Positions 23,560 through 34,795 are shown, numbered from the stretch's first letter. The stretch is DNA of 64,000 nt from Chrysaora quinquecirrha (GCA_014526335.1 JACTAT010000033.1:62001-126000); one strand, 5' to 3'. Numbers and translations are program-made. The notes: a model not told the origin generated them from the letters alone.

Positions 23560-24510
23560 GGCATTCATGCATTCATGAACTGCAATTCGTGGTGTTCATT
23601 TGCTGCAGTAGTCAAATTGCTGTCGCGTTTTTAGGCTGTAGTTCCTTAGCAATCATAGGATGCAGCTTGAAACATTCTTAGGGTCGCAGTCCTTGGCATT
23701 AGACACAGCACTTCGAAGCATTCAAAGGCAGCAGTTGGCATCATTCGTAGGCTATTATTCGTGGCATTCATAGGTGATTGTCCGTGGTAATCCTACGCTG
23801 GAGCCCGTGGCATTCGTAGGTTGCAGTTCGTAGCTTCCAGATATTGTAGCTCGAAGTATACTTAAATCGCAGTCCATGACGTTCAGAGGCAGGACGTCGA
23901 AGCATTCATAGGCATTAGTTCGCAGCATTTATAGGCTGTAAATCTCTGCATTCAGAGACTGCTTTCCGCGGCATGCATATGCTGCAGTTCGTGGCATTCA
24001 TAGGATGCAACTCAGTGCAACGATAGCCTTCCGCTCTTAGCCTTCATAGGTTTCAGTTCCATGACATTCAGAGGTGGCATTTCGATGCATTCATGGATAG
24101 TAGACTGCAGCATTTATAGCCTGCAATGAGTAGCATTTATAGGCTACTGTCCGTGTTATTCATATGCTGCAGTTTGTAGCATTCATAGGTTGTAGTTCGA
24201 AGTATCTCTGAGTCGAAATCTTTTGCATTTAGAGGCAACACTTCAAAGCATTGAAAGGCAACAGTTCGCAGCATTTACAGGCTACTGTCCGTGGCATTCA
24301 TATGCTGCAGTTCGTAGCATTCAGTTCAGAGGTTCTTAGGCATAGTTCGCAGCATCGATAGGCTGCGAACTCTCACATTCATTTCTAGCTTTCATAAGCA
24401 TATTTCCTCGTATAGGCTGTAGTGTCTATCACTCAAAGGCTACAATCGCTAGCATTTGTCGTCGCATGCTGCCGTTTCTAGCATCCATACGCTGCAAATT
24501 CTTGAATCGA
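23560..24510. repeat. Diverged GCATTCATAGGCTGCAG minisatellite, downstream of the GPCR pseudogene
   Basis: About forty imperfect units of roughly 22-24 bases with the core GCATTCATAGGCTGCAGTTC. The array ends about 145 bases from the pseudogene stop codon, the same arrangement as 18,950-19,680. Confidence 0.85.
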
Positions 24511-24654
24511 TAAGAAGCCTATAAGCAGCTCATACAATTCGCCCAAGTTAAGTATAAATTTCATGTTCAAAAATCCGTTTTAATATAAGAGTCAAATCCA
24601 CAACGTTTGTTAAGATCTAGTCTGAGTCCGCGATGATCCATGTCTATAGAGTTT

Positions 24655-25574
24655 TTAATCTGAACAATTGATCATCTTCTTGAAAAGATTTCTCACATAT
24701 TTATTAACTTTTCTGTTGAACAAGAGCACAATAATTGCATTCAGTGTTGCATTGAAGAATGCCAAAAGGTTGAATCCGTATGCAACAAATTGGCGTTCTG
24801 CAGACGTTCTGCCTGTATTCTGTAGCTGTATTGTTATGATAAAAGAGGTGACCATGGATGGCAAATAACACAGCATCAAAACACCTAGTATTATTAACAC
24901 TGCCCATGCAAACTCTCTCGTTGGGTTTCGCCGATTTCCATTTAATGCATTATCCCCACTTTGATTCTTGTTTGCTCCATTAGACTGGCTTTCCAAGTCC
25001 ATAGCCCTTGTTCTTGCTTCTACCGACTTGTACGCTTTCCAATACAACACACATAGTGTTATCAGGCAAATTAAAGAAATAACATTAAATATCGATACTG
25101 GTGTAATCAATTCTCCTTTGATGCTGAGATACATAGCTAGTGCTGTCTGAGCTATTGCCAGCAGTGATATCAAAATTATTAATATTCGAGCTCTGTTTTC
25201 AGTAAATATAGCTGGATATTTTGTAAGATATCTCATGTGAACATATCTATCAAGGCCAATCAAAAGAATTAATAGCACGGAAGACTGATAGTAGAATGTT
25301 ATTAAAGAAAATGTATGATAATCGCCCATTCCGCTGGAAGCTGAAGGTATATTAATGCTGTGATCGCAAAAATAAGTGAGAATATTGTATCTTAAATGCT
25401 GAGGATGAATATGAACTTATGCGATATGCTCTGCAATGAGTTAGTATTTTTCAACGCCACAATTAAAATACTGTTGAAAACGATATTAGATACAGCAACA
25501 CCAACGATGGGAATTCGGAAGGCCTTGAGAACTGATGCTCCCAAAATCTTGCCTCTTATTTCAGCAGCTGACAT
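24655..25574 (-). pseudogene. Class A GPCR pseudogene (one nonsense, one frameshift)
   Basis: Two open frames align end to end with the 305-residue receptor at 19,832-20,749. The 5' piece (25,574 to 25,392) holds TM1 and the start of TM2 and ends at TAA, where the relative has TCA (Ser) just before Asp-Thr-Ile-Phe-Ser. The 3' piece (from about 25,329 to 24,655) holds TM3 onward, with DRYVHMRYL, CYLP and LNAIIVLLFN. Between them the old frame is still readable to EWA. A one-base deletion after it (near 25,305) shifts into the 3' frame. Both lesions disable the gene unless they are assembly errors. The remaining sequence looks well preserved, so inactivation would be recent. Confidence 0.8.
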
Positions 25575-25739
25575 AGTCTTAGCTGTTTTGTGCTATCAAG
25601 ACAAGAAAGTAAGGTAAATAGGACTACTTACATTTAAGCTGACTTGAAGTGTTATTTCAAGCTCTGATCCACAACTTTTCTTTGAAAGCTGTCTTTAACC
25701 TTTGGTTGCTACTTTTATCATAAGATTGTCGTTCGCTGC

Positions 25740-26320
25740 TTGAAGTTCGTGGTATTCATAGGTAGCAGTTCCCTGCAGATTTATAGGCTGCAGTTTCTAG
25801 CAAGCATGGCTGCAGCTCGAAGCATTCTTAAGTCACAATCCATGGCATTCAGAGGCAGCAGTTTAAAGCATTCATAGGAAGCAGTTCGCATCATTTACAG
25901 GTTGAAATTCGTGGCATTCATAGGCTGCTGTCCGTGATATTCAATGCTGTAATCCGTGGTATTCCTAGGTAGCAGTTCCCTGCATTTATAGGCTGCAGTT
26001 TCTAGCAAGCATGGCTGCAGCTCGAAGCATTCTTAAGTCACAATCCATGGCATTCAGAGGCAGCAGTTTAAAGCATTCATAGGAAGCAGTTCGCATCATT
26101 TACAGGTTGAAATTCGTGGCATTCATAGGCTGCTGTCCATGATATTCAATGCTGTAATCCGTAGTATTCCTAGGTAGCAGTTCCCTGCATTTATAGGCTG
26201 TAGTTCTTAGCAAGCATAGGCTGTAGCGCGAAGCATTTTCATGGTGCAGTGAATGGCGTTCAAAGGCAGCACTTTGAAGCATTCATGGGCAGCAGTTCGC
26301 AGCAATTATAGGTTGAAATT
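25740..26320. repeat. CATTCATAGG-type minisatellite upstream of the GPCR pseudogene, with a doubled block
   Basis: Same 22-24-base unit family. A block of about 230 bases (25,745-25,970) is repeated almost exactly at 25,965-26,190, both containing TAGGCTGCAGTTTCTAGCAA or a close variant. Confidence 0.8.
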
Positions 26321-27280
26321 CTTTTTTATTGAAAACTGTCTTTAAGCTGTAGTTGCTTCTTCTACCACAAGATTGTAGCTAGTTCACTTCTCAACACATT
26401 CGTGGCATATTTATTGTGAAGATAATCTATTCTTCAGGCAAATTGTCTACATCTAAAATATGACTGTTATTCAAGATATGACGATATACTAAACTTATCT
26501 TCCCTTATATTATCATGGTAAACGTGTCCTACATCTTCCCACATCTGTTATTCAAATCTTCTATATTTCATTTAATCCTAAGCTAAGTCAGTAAACAAAT
26601 TACGGCTTTCTTGAATCGTGAAGTTTTTCTTGCGTCGGGCAATTAGGCTAAACATCCGTGTACATTGGCTTGATGGAGTGTGCATATGTCGTCAGCAAGA
26701 GCTGAATTTTACAATTGCATTCTTAATTATGTCTTTATTAATGCCTTACAATAAAAATGTGGTTATAACTGAAGTTTTTTTAATTAAATGGCAAAATATT
26801 AGCTACTGTTAGCTTTAGTTGTTAGTATGATAATTTGTTCTTTCTCGCATTTCCGCCTCAATTTTCTTACTCCACTCAGGTTAAAAACTGTACGTGAAAT
26901 CTTTTAGCTACAGTTTTTAATCATAGTAGCTAGATTATTACATCGACCAATGTAAATCAGTTTTATTCACTTTTATCATAACGTATAATCAATATAAAGA
27001 ATTAAATTGTTCCCATGATTGACCATGTTTTTCAAAAGAGAAATCACAACAACTCAGCGCACATGAATCACAGTTTAAGGAAGGGCGAGGTTTTTCGACC
27101 GTTGCAACGTTTTAAACTTGCACGGTTAATGAAAGCAGGTAATAACCAGAGAGCGCGGAATTAAAGTCAAACACCTCTAACGCAGACTCGTTGGAGACCA
27201 TTGCTGATCGTATCTTCTTGAAAAAGAATTCTAATTGAAACTGATCAATGATGATCTTCTGGGCAAAGGACCTTAAAGTT
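26321..27280. other. Intergenic; no gene seen
   Basis: AT-rich sequence, partly similar to 21,240-21,990 through the tandem duplication. No exon or RNA gene is supported. Confidence 0.4.
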
Positions 27281-27870
27281 TCTGTGGCGTCATTCTCTAA
27301 TCCTGCTCGCTCCCGTTGCACAGACCTCAGGTTGAGGGTTCGAGTCTCCGCCACGGTAGGTAGCGACACAGCAAGAATTGAGGCCCGGGGGCACTCTTTC
27401 GCATTTTGGTAGGGGTGTGTGGACAGCAGAATTTTTTGCAGACCCATCCTCAGGTAATTTTATTTTACGTAAACCCATGCATAGGTAACTGAGATTTTCG
27501 CGCCAATTTTAAAACTGCAACAAAAACAACCTAAAATGGCTTTTAAGCCCGCATTTTTGTTCTGGATTTTAGCACTAAGTGTTTTAAAATCGCCTTGTGC
27601 GCCATGTATATTGCTTTATTAGGTGGTATAAAAACATTAATTATGTTTTGGCAGATTAATTAGAAAATATCCATTCTTAGGCGAACATATTTGAAAAAGG
27701 ACCCATTGTCAGGTAAAAAAAAAACTAAAAAGGCACGCCCATTCTCAATGACCAAGGGAAAAGGTCACCCATTCTGGCCACACATCCCCACTACCCAAAT
27801 ATTTAAAAGTGACCCCCCCGGATTAAGGCCTCGTTAGTTCATTTACTTAGAGATTCTAGCGACTGGCGCT
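27281..27870 (+). repeat. SINE-B relative split by an inserted element
   Basis: The 5' part (27,281-27,383) has TGGCGTCATTCTCTAATCC and the B-box-like GGTTCGAGTC. The 3' part (27,832-27,870) has GAGATTCTAGCGACTGGCGC, as in intact SINE-B copies. The intervening 440 bases are a separate inverted-repeat element, so the SINE is the older insertion. Confidence 0.6.
27384..27827. mobile_element. Inverted-repeat element with CCCGGGGG termini
   Basis: The left end CCCGGGGGCACTCTTTCGCA ... GGTAGGGGTGTGTGG is mirrored at the right by CCACACATCCCCACTACC ... GTGACCCCCCCGG, giving imperfect inverted repeats of about 44 bases. Internal copies of CCCAT-type motifs occur. Non-coding. A short piece of the same type (CCCGGGGGTACTCC) is near 33,003. 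Confidence 0.65.
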
Positions 27871-27939
27871 GAAAGCAAATATAGAACTTTTCATAGCTAA
27901 GTAGAATATTTCATGATCGCATATAGTATAGCACATAGT

Positions 27940-29040
27940 AGTTGAGTTTTCTATTAAATACAAGTACAATAATTGCATTCAAATGTTAAGTTAAAGATTG
28001 CTTGCCACGAGAGATTGTACAGTTAAGGCTATTCATTTGGATTGCTTGAAAATTTGATCATCTTTTTGAAAATATGTTGCATATACTTGTTGATCTTTCT
28101 GTTAAATGCAATTACAATAATTGCATTCCATTAAAGATTGCTTGCTACGAGAGATTGTACAGTTACGGTTCTTTTTCTGGATTGCTTGGACATTTGATCA
28201 TCTTTTTGAAAAAATGTTGCATATATTTGTTGATCATATTTGTTAAATACAAGTACAATAATTGCATTCAATGTTAAATTGAAGATTGCTGGTTACGAGA
28301 GATTGTAAAGTTAAGGCTCTTCAATTTCATCGCTTGAAAATTTAATCATCCTTCTGAAAAGACCTTGCACATTATTGTTGATCTTTCAGTTAAATACCGA
28401 GTACAATAATTGCATGATTAAGATTGCTTGCGACAAGAGGTTGTACAGTTAAGGCTCTTCATTTTCATCGCTTGAACATTTGATTATCCTCTTGAACAGA
28501 CCTAGTACATATTTGTTGATCTTTTTGTTAAATACAAGTACAATGATTGCATTCAATGTTAAGTGATTAAGATTGCTTTCTATGAAAGATTGTACAGTTA
28601 AGGCTCTTAATTTTAATTGCTTGAACATTTGATCATCTTCTTGAAAAGACCTCGCACATATTTGTTGATCTTTCAATTAAATACAAGTACAATAATTGCA
28701 TTCAATGTAAAAAGTTAAAGATTGCTTGTTACGAGAGATTGTACAATTAAGGCTCTTCATTGTCATCCCTTGAACATTTTATCATCTTTTTGAAAAGATG
28801 TTGCACATATTTGTTAATCTTTCTATTAAATACAAGTACAATAATTGCATTCAATGTTAAAAGTTAAAGATTGCTTGCTACAAGAGATTGTACAGTTAAG
28901 GCTCTCAACTTGGATTGCTTGAAAATTTGATCATCCTTCTGAAAAGACCTTGAACATATTTGTTAATCTTTCAATTAAATACAAGCACAATAGTTGCATT
29001 CAATGTTAAGTTAAAGATTGCTTGTTACGAGAGATTGTAC
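27940..29040 (-). repeat. Satellite made of seven tandem copies of a GPCR 3' coding end
   Basis: Units of 138-150 bases, marked by the complement of a stop codon within GTTAAGGCTCTTCATT at about 28,021, 28,162, 28,310, 28,448, 28,597, 28,747 and 28,895. Each copies the last 35 or so codons and the 3' flank of the receptor that ends at 29,043. One unit (28,449-28,676) still reads through TM7-like LNAIIVLVFNKKINKYV to KCSSDENEEP-stop. No unit has a start or the rest of the receptor. Confidence 0.85.
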
Positions 29041-29042
29041 AG

Positions 29043-30014
29043 TTAAGGCTCTTCATTTTCATCGCTGGAACATTTGATCATCTTCTTGAAAAGACCTTGC
29101 ACATATTTTTTGATCTTTCTGTTACACACAATTACAATAATTGCATTCAAGGTTGCATTGAAGAACGCAAGTATATTGAATGCGTGAGAAATAGACTTAA
29201 TCCATTTGCTTGCATTTTGGCGCTGTATTGTTGTTACCGTCGAGCATGCCATTGCTGGTAGAAAACATAGCGTCAGACAACCTAATATGAGAAAAACCGC
29301 CCTGGCGAACTCTGTGGTCGGATTTCGTCGAATTACATTTGCTGCTATATTAGCCTGATTTTGGATATTGATTCCAGTATTTGTCTCATTATCGTTTCCT
29401 AAATTCATGTCCCTTGTTCTTGCTTCTATCGACTTATACGCTTTCAAATATAGCACACATAGTGTTACAAGGCAAAGCACAGAAAGGACATTAAAGCTCA
29501 AAATTGGTATTACGAATTGACCTTTTGAGCTGAAATACAGACCAAGTGCTGTCTGTCCAATTGCCAGCAACAGTATCAAAATAACTAAAATTTTCGATCT
29601 TCTTTCAGTAATTATAGATGGATATTTTGTGAGGTACTTCATGTGAACATACCTGTCAAGAGCAATCGAGAGAATTAAAAACCCACTAAACCGAAAGTAG
29701 AATAACACTAAACCAAAATATATGTATCCTTCTAAATGTGGAGGTAGTTGAGCACTTATAAATAGGAAAATCATAAGCACAACGGAAGAAATAGCGTCTG
29801 ACATGTTGAGAATGAATATGAACTTATGCGATATGGTCTGCAACGAGTTGGTATTTTTCAAAGCCGCAACCAAAAGACTATTAAATATAACATTTGATGC
29901 AGCAGTCGCAATAAACGGAATTCGAAATCGATTGAAAACTTCTCGGTCTAGGCTTGAGCCTTTTACTTCGTTTTCAGACATGCCAGCTTTAGTTTTCTGG
30001 TTCTCTCGAAACAA
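29043..30014 (-). CDS. Class A (rhodopsin-like) GPCR, intronless, 312-323 residues
   Basis: A single exon with seven hydrophobic segments. Landmarks counted from the first ATG: Asp73 in TM2 (MSDAISS), LDRYVHM at 119-125, CFLP at 250-253 in TM6, and ATLNAIIVIVCNRK at 287-300 in TM7. It lacks canonical NPxxY and the TM3-top Cys, like its relatives. The second Met (residue 12, MSENEV, coding start 29,981) aligns with the starts of the other two copies and is the better choice. It is more diverged from the other two than they are from each other, so it is an older duplicate. Its 3' end has seeded a seven-unit satellite, and a 235-base tandem repeat starts about 90 bases upstream. The ligand is unknown. 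Confidence 0.9.
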   Translation of the reverse strand: MFRENQKTKAGMSENEVKGSSLDREVFNRFRIPFIATAASNVIFNSLLVAALKNTNSLQTISHKFIFILNMSDAISSVVLMIFLFISAQLPPHLEGYIYFGLVLFYFRFSGFLILSIALDRYVHMKYLTKYPSIITERRSKILVILILLLAIGQTALGLYFSSKGQFVIPILSFNVLSVLCLVTLCVLYLKAYKSIEARTRDMNLGNDNETNTGINIQNQANIAANVIRRNPTTEFARAVFLILGCLTLCFLPAMACSTVTTIQRQNASKWIKSISHAFNILAFFNATLNAIIVIVCNRKIKKYVQGLFKKMIKCSSDENEEP

Positions 30015-30099
30015 TGAAGGGAGCTACAACTGAAATTTCGAGCTTAGCAAACCGAGTTCTGCGAGTTTCAAGGAAAACCATACAGAGCCTAATTTTTGT

Positions 30100-30915
30100 G
30101 CTGCCAAAGCTTGTTCGTGCTTGGTAAATGATAGTTATCAAGAGTAAAAATGATTTCAGTGAGTCTCTCTACTGTATTTCACTTGTTTCTGCTAATTGTT
30201 GGACGATTTCTCAACACGGTTCAACGGGCAGTGACATCTCTTTGCCTTAAACACTTAGCTGAAACGTCACACCAACTCTTTTGTCCAGAATCTCTAAGTC
30301 CATTGCATTGAAGGATCCAGAAAAATCTCTAGAGTGCTAAAATCGTTGTTTGTGCTTGGCAAATGATAGTTATCAAGAGTAAAATTGATTTCAGTGAGTT
30401 TCTCTACTGTATTTCACTTCTTTCTGCTAACTGTTGGGTGATTTCTGAACACAGACCAGCGGCAAATCTTTGTCTTAAACGCTTAGTTGACACGTCATAC
30501 CAACTGTTTTGTCCAGAAGCTCTAAGGCTAACTCCACTTCATTCAAGGAACCAGCAAAATCTCTAGAGCACTAAAATCGTTCTTTGTGCTTGGCAAATGA
30601 TAGTTATCAAGAGTAAAAATGATTTCAGTGAGTCTCTCTACTGTATTTCACTTGTTTCTGCTAACTGTTGGGTGATTTCTGAACACAGACCAGCGGCAAG
30701 TCTTTGTCTTAAACGCTTAGTTGACACGTCATACCAACTGTTTTGTCCAGAATCTCTAAGGCTAACTCCACTTCATTCAAGGACCCAGCAAAATCTCTAG
30801 AGTACTAAAATCGTTGTTTGTGCTTGGCAAATGATAGTTATCAAGAGTAAAAATGATTTCAGCGACTCTCTCTACTGTATTTCACCTGTTTCTGCTAATT
30901 GTTGGGTGATTTCTG
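30100..30915. repeat. Tandem repeat, 235-base unit, 3.5 copies, upstream of a GPCR
   Basis: ATGATAGTTATCAAGAGTAAA recurs at 30,127, 30,362, 30,596 and 30,831. Units are over 90% alike by eye. The array covers the proximal upstream region of the minus-strand receptor at 29,043-30,014. No gene is supported inside; its open frames are repeats of each other. Confidence 0.9.
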
Positions 30916-31401
30916 TGTGAAGAACGTGAAACAAGAGAACAACTCATCTCCCAATATATACATAAATATAACAAACTATATACATAAACTATTGGTAATA
31001 ACTGTGAATATTGAAACGATTGAACTGAATCCGTAAACGAAAAGAATGACGTGACGAACAAAGGACAACAACTGAGTAAGGAACGCAAATATTCCTTAAA
31101 TACTTAAAGAGTCTGGTAACGAATAAGCGTAATGAAGAATAATTAACATAATAATACCTTTACCATAATTTAAAAATGCAATGTATAATCTTTATACTGC
31201 AATGTGACCATCCTCTCGTTGGCTTTATTAAACTTCGTATTCTATATTGAAAATTTTAAAACGGGGAAATTACTGTGCAAACAAACACTAGAGAGTACAG
31301 AATGGCTAAAATAGACGTACCAATTAAGTCCCTTTCATCATCACGATTGAATTGAATTGTTGTTGTTGTTCTCTTCAATACCTTGAGCGTCCAGCAGTTT
31401 A

Positions 31402-31735
31402 CACTCTTTTTTTGTAAGAACAATTTTATAAGAACACGAGCCTGGATTTTGCCAAGATTTTAAGAACAAATTAAGAACAAGCTGAGGCTGGCCTTTTCAA
31501 AAGCCCTAAGAATATCAGCTAAATATGTAAGCAAGACAGTCAGACTGAACGTAAAAAGCAAGCAAACATAGAAATAGACACGAATGCTGCATTTTCACAC
31601 AAACTTAACCACCCTAGATATCTAAGTAACTAAGGAATTAAGAACAGATTAAGAACATTTCAGGCTCAAAAACGGCAAAATTCTAAGAACAGCCAGCCTT
31701 AATCGAAAATTCCTGGCTCTTATAAAAAAAGAGTG
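31402..31735. mobile_element. TA-flanked inverted-repeat element, TAAGAACA family
   Basis: TA on both sides; CACTCTTTTTTTGTAAGAAC at the left and CTTATAAAAAAAGAGTG at the right. Internal TTAAGAACA motifs occur in several copies. It is related in design to 57,952-58,318. Confidence 0.75.
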
Positions 31736-32420
31736 TAATTCAATAGAGTATACTAACTTTACTTAGATACCAAAGATAACTAGCTGTGACGTACACGAAT
31801 TAAGGGACGCATATACGCCCAGGGAATCACAGATCAATCTGAAGGTGACTACGAGACTGGAGGAAGCTAGAGTTCTATCGATAACGAGACAATCTGAAAA
31901 TCAGCTGGGTAGATTCCCATTGAGATCAGTACATTCTAGACTCAAGCCTACCTATCACACACTTTGTTTCCATCCTTCACAAACAGAGCCTTTACCACGC
32001 TTATTTGAATTGGCAACGGCGATTACAATGAAATGAAATTCACGAGTATACACATTCGATGTTATAAAAACTTAAGATTTCTAACTACAGAGAGTTTCCT
32101 GTCATTTATAAAAATCGAGCACTCGAAGTTTCTAAAAAATTATCTTCAAAGTTTCTTAAAGTTCTAAATTGCTGGGACGGCAGAAAAGTATGATAGATCA
32201 TATGGCTATATTGAGAAAACTAATTCTATAAGATGTACTAAGGTACTAATTCTAAAACAAAAGTGATGCACAGAAATGAAACCTAGCAGCAGTTTACCCG
32301 AAGTTTACCTGTTGGACCAACCAGGAGTGTAAGGCCCTGGCCAAACGATAAAACATTGTTGGTCCAACATTTGAGATTTGCTTGTCAAGCAAAATGTTTG
32401 ACCGTTTGGCCACGTCCAAA
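31540..32420. repeat. Segment also present as a noisy copy at 16,200-17,110
   Basis: Shared blocks include AGGTGACTAC, GGTAGATTCCCATTGA, TTCTAGACTCAAGCCTACC and TTTCCATCCTTCACAAACAG in the same order and spacing. The other copy lacks or gains single bases every few positions. It overlaps a TA-flanked element and the start of a fold-back element. No gene is seen. Confidence 0.7.
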
Positions 32421-32616
32421 AACATTGCTCGTCAAACATCTTGCGTCAAGCAAAAAATGTTTTTGAACTTTTCCAAAAACATCACGCCACACAAAGTAAG
32501 GTACTTTTGCTTGTCAAGCAATGTTATTGGACGTGGCCAAACGGTCAAACATTTGTTGTACAGCAAATTTAAAATGTTGGACCAACAATATTTGATCGTT
32601 TGGCCAGTGCCTAAAG
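32325..32616. mobile_element. Fold-back element FB3, complete copy
   Basis: The arms contain GGCCCTGGCCAAACGATAAA, CATTGTTGGTCCAACATTTG and CTTGTCAAGCAAAATGTTTG, and return inverted as GACGTGGCCAAACGGTCAAA and GATCGTTTGGCCAGTGCC. Other copies: 37,255-37,705, diverged ones at 43,690-43,960 and 52,915-53,070, and part of 16,960-17,070. Confidence 0.7.
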
Positions 32617-33085
32617 TAACAAAACTTGAAAGCAGGCCAGAAAATCTTTCAGTTGATTCAGCTGTTTGTTTTCTACCTGTAGAGGACTAACTGGTAAAAC
32701 TGTGACGGTTTCTTTTGATAGTGAAAAAACTATCAACCAAGCATTTTCCGTTACATTTACTCTTGGCTTGATTTCCAGCAGATAACTGATGCAGTGCAGC
32801 GGAGATATCCAGATTAGATTATCAGCTTAATTGCAAGTAATTGAGAATGTTGTTATTGATATACAGTTTTATTGTTTGAAAGCACGTACGTCAGATTCAG
32901 ATTTAACTGCCTCCAACAATGCATACTCCAAACTCAAGATCTTAGATGAGGTGTTATCTCGTGCCTTGCGGAAATCTTATGTAGCCCCCTGCCTTAAAAC
33001 CAGCCCGGGGGTACTCCAGTTGAGGCCTGACACGGGGTTCAGTCAATCAAGGCTAAAGAGAGTCAAAGCCAGGGCCGAACTGGCC
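32617..33085. other. Intergenic; one unassigned 87-codon frame
   Basis: No recognised gene. An open frame of 87 codons at 32,831-33,094 (plus) has no motif I know and overlaps a CCCGGGGG-type repeat end near 33,003, so I do not call it a gene. Confidence 0.3.
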
Positions 33086-33460
33086 AAGGCCTAGTTCTTA
33101 AAGTTCCTTATTTTTGGTCCTCTTTTGAGGCAATTGTAGTTCCAAAAGTTCCTTAATAGTTCCTTAATTTTAAGTGCACATACAGTGGTCTTAACAATAA
33201 AAGAGAGACATTTGCATGTGAGCAAAGCTCGAGACTACTCAAAGAAACATTGGATACTTGCTTAACGTACAATTTATGTGATTTTCGACTGCAAATGAAT
33301 GGAACCGGCTTGCTAATTCTTGATTATTTGCAGTGATAAAAGTATTCAACATTCAAAAGTTCCTTAATGATTTTCTCTTTAGTAGTATAAGTTCTTTAGA
33401 TTTTTTGGGCTTTCTACATTTAGGTTCCTTATAAAGTGGTTCCTTATAAAAAAAAGCGTG
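33086..33460. mobile_element. TA-flanked element, AAGGAAC family, left end missing
   Basis: Nearly identical to 43,199-43,599 from AAGGCCTAGTTCTTAAAGTT onward, ending TTATAAAAAAAAGCGTG next to TA. The first 20-30 bases of the element are absent. Confidence 0.8.
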
Positions 33461-34795
33461 TATGCGCACAAAAATATGGAAGCAAGAAAATATAGAAATG
33501 CGAACATATGTATAAACGGGAGACGGTTTTGCCATCGAAATATCCTAAATAAGAAAAGAAGTATTAACATGAACAGTAGCCCTTGCCTTGAATTGATTTT
33601 TTTGCACAAGAGCTCGCTAGAAGCAACTAACAAGACAAATTGCTTTAGTGAAAACAGGCCCCTTTTACTGGAAATAGCAACCCTTGAGATTCGCTGCCAG
33701 TCCGCCTCTGGAAGCTTGAATTTTCGAAATAACGCTCAAATGCTAGCAAATTGTAGCTACAATAACCCGAAATGGTAGTGTAAGAAGCTACGTAAAGATA
33801 ATGCCGTCTTGATAGGTTTGATAGCATCCAACTAACAACAAAATGTTTTGTCAAAAGTTTGCAAACCTTCAAATGAACAAAAGGCTGCAAAACGCAGCTT
33901 AAAGCACCAGGAAAATGGATTTCAAGGGAAGTAGCTAGAAAAAAACAGCCAAAGTTGCAATGTCATTTCTTCACTGATTTCATTGGGCCATTCGGTAGTC
34001 ATTTGGTAAGACCCTCAAACAGACTAGGTCGACTAGGCCCGCATTAATGGCAGCCACATAATGGCCTGGCCGGCGGTATCTGCAGTTGGGATTTCTTGGC
34101 CGGCTCTCAGGTTACGAACTGAACAGGGAAATAGGTTTAAGACAGTCACCGAACTTAAATTAAGTACAGCATGGCCATATCTAGCAAAAGTTATGTCAAT
34201 ACCCTTATTTGCATTGCCTAAACTTGATTCAATGACCAGTGGTCACAATTTTAAGAAATTTGGTGTGAACATAACAATTTGCGAGATAAAACTGCTAATC
34301 TCAGAAGAATAACGGATCTCTGTACAAAACAGTTCTCATCTGAAATAATCCCTGCTTTAAAGAGTTTCAAAGTTCTTTCTTCTATGTAATAAAAAAGAAA
34401 TACGTAACAGATTAAAAAGAAGATAATCGACGTTGTCTTAAATTCTCTCTTTTTCCCAAATATCATCTAGAACAAGGTCACAAGCACAGTATTCATGACT
34501 TATTCATTGCAGAAATAAAGCTCATTTCAACACAAACCTTAATCCCTATCGTTACAAGGAATTTCATCTCAGCTTAGCAAAACACCATGTCTTCCTAGCT
34601 GAAGAAAATTTCTAAAGAAGCCCTAACGTGAACCATGAAGGTACACAGCATGACACTAGTTTAGTACATAATAACCCAAGTTAAAAAAAGCTGTTTTGCA
34701 TATCCTTACTAACCACTGGGCACATGGATGATCAGTAGCAACAATCAAAGACAGAAGTAGGTTGGTTATCAACGAGACAGAACAAAACAGACAAA
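33461..34795. other. Upstream region of the plus-strand collagen-like gene
   Basis: No exon or repeat family is evident. The promoter of the gene starting at 34,796 should lie near its right end, but no element could be singled out. Confidence 0.3.

Noticed and set aside
27940..29040. CRISPR-like array of direct repeats
   Set aside because: Units have no distinct spacers and each matches the GPCR 3' end; the genome is eukaryotic.
32382..32690. 102-codon plus-strand frame
   Set aside because: It runs through fold-back element FB3, a repeated non-coding palindrome.
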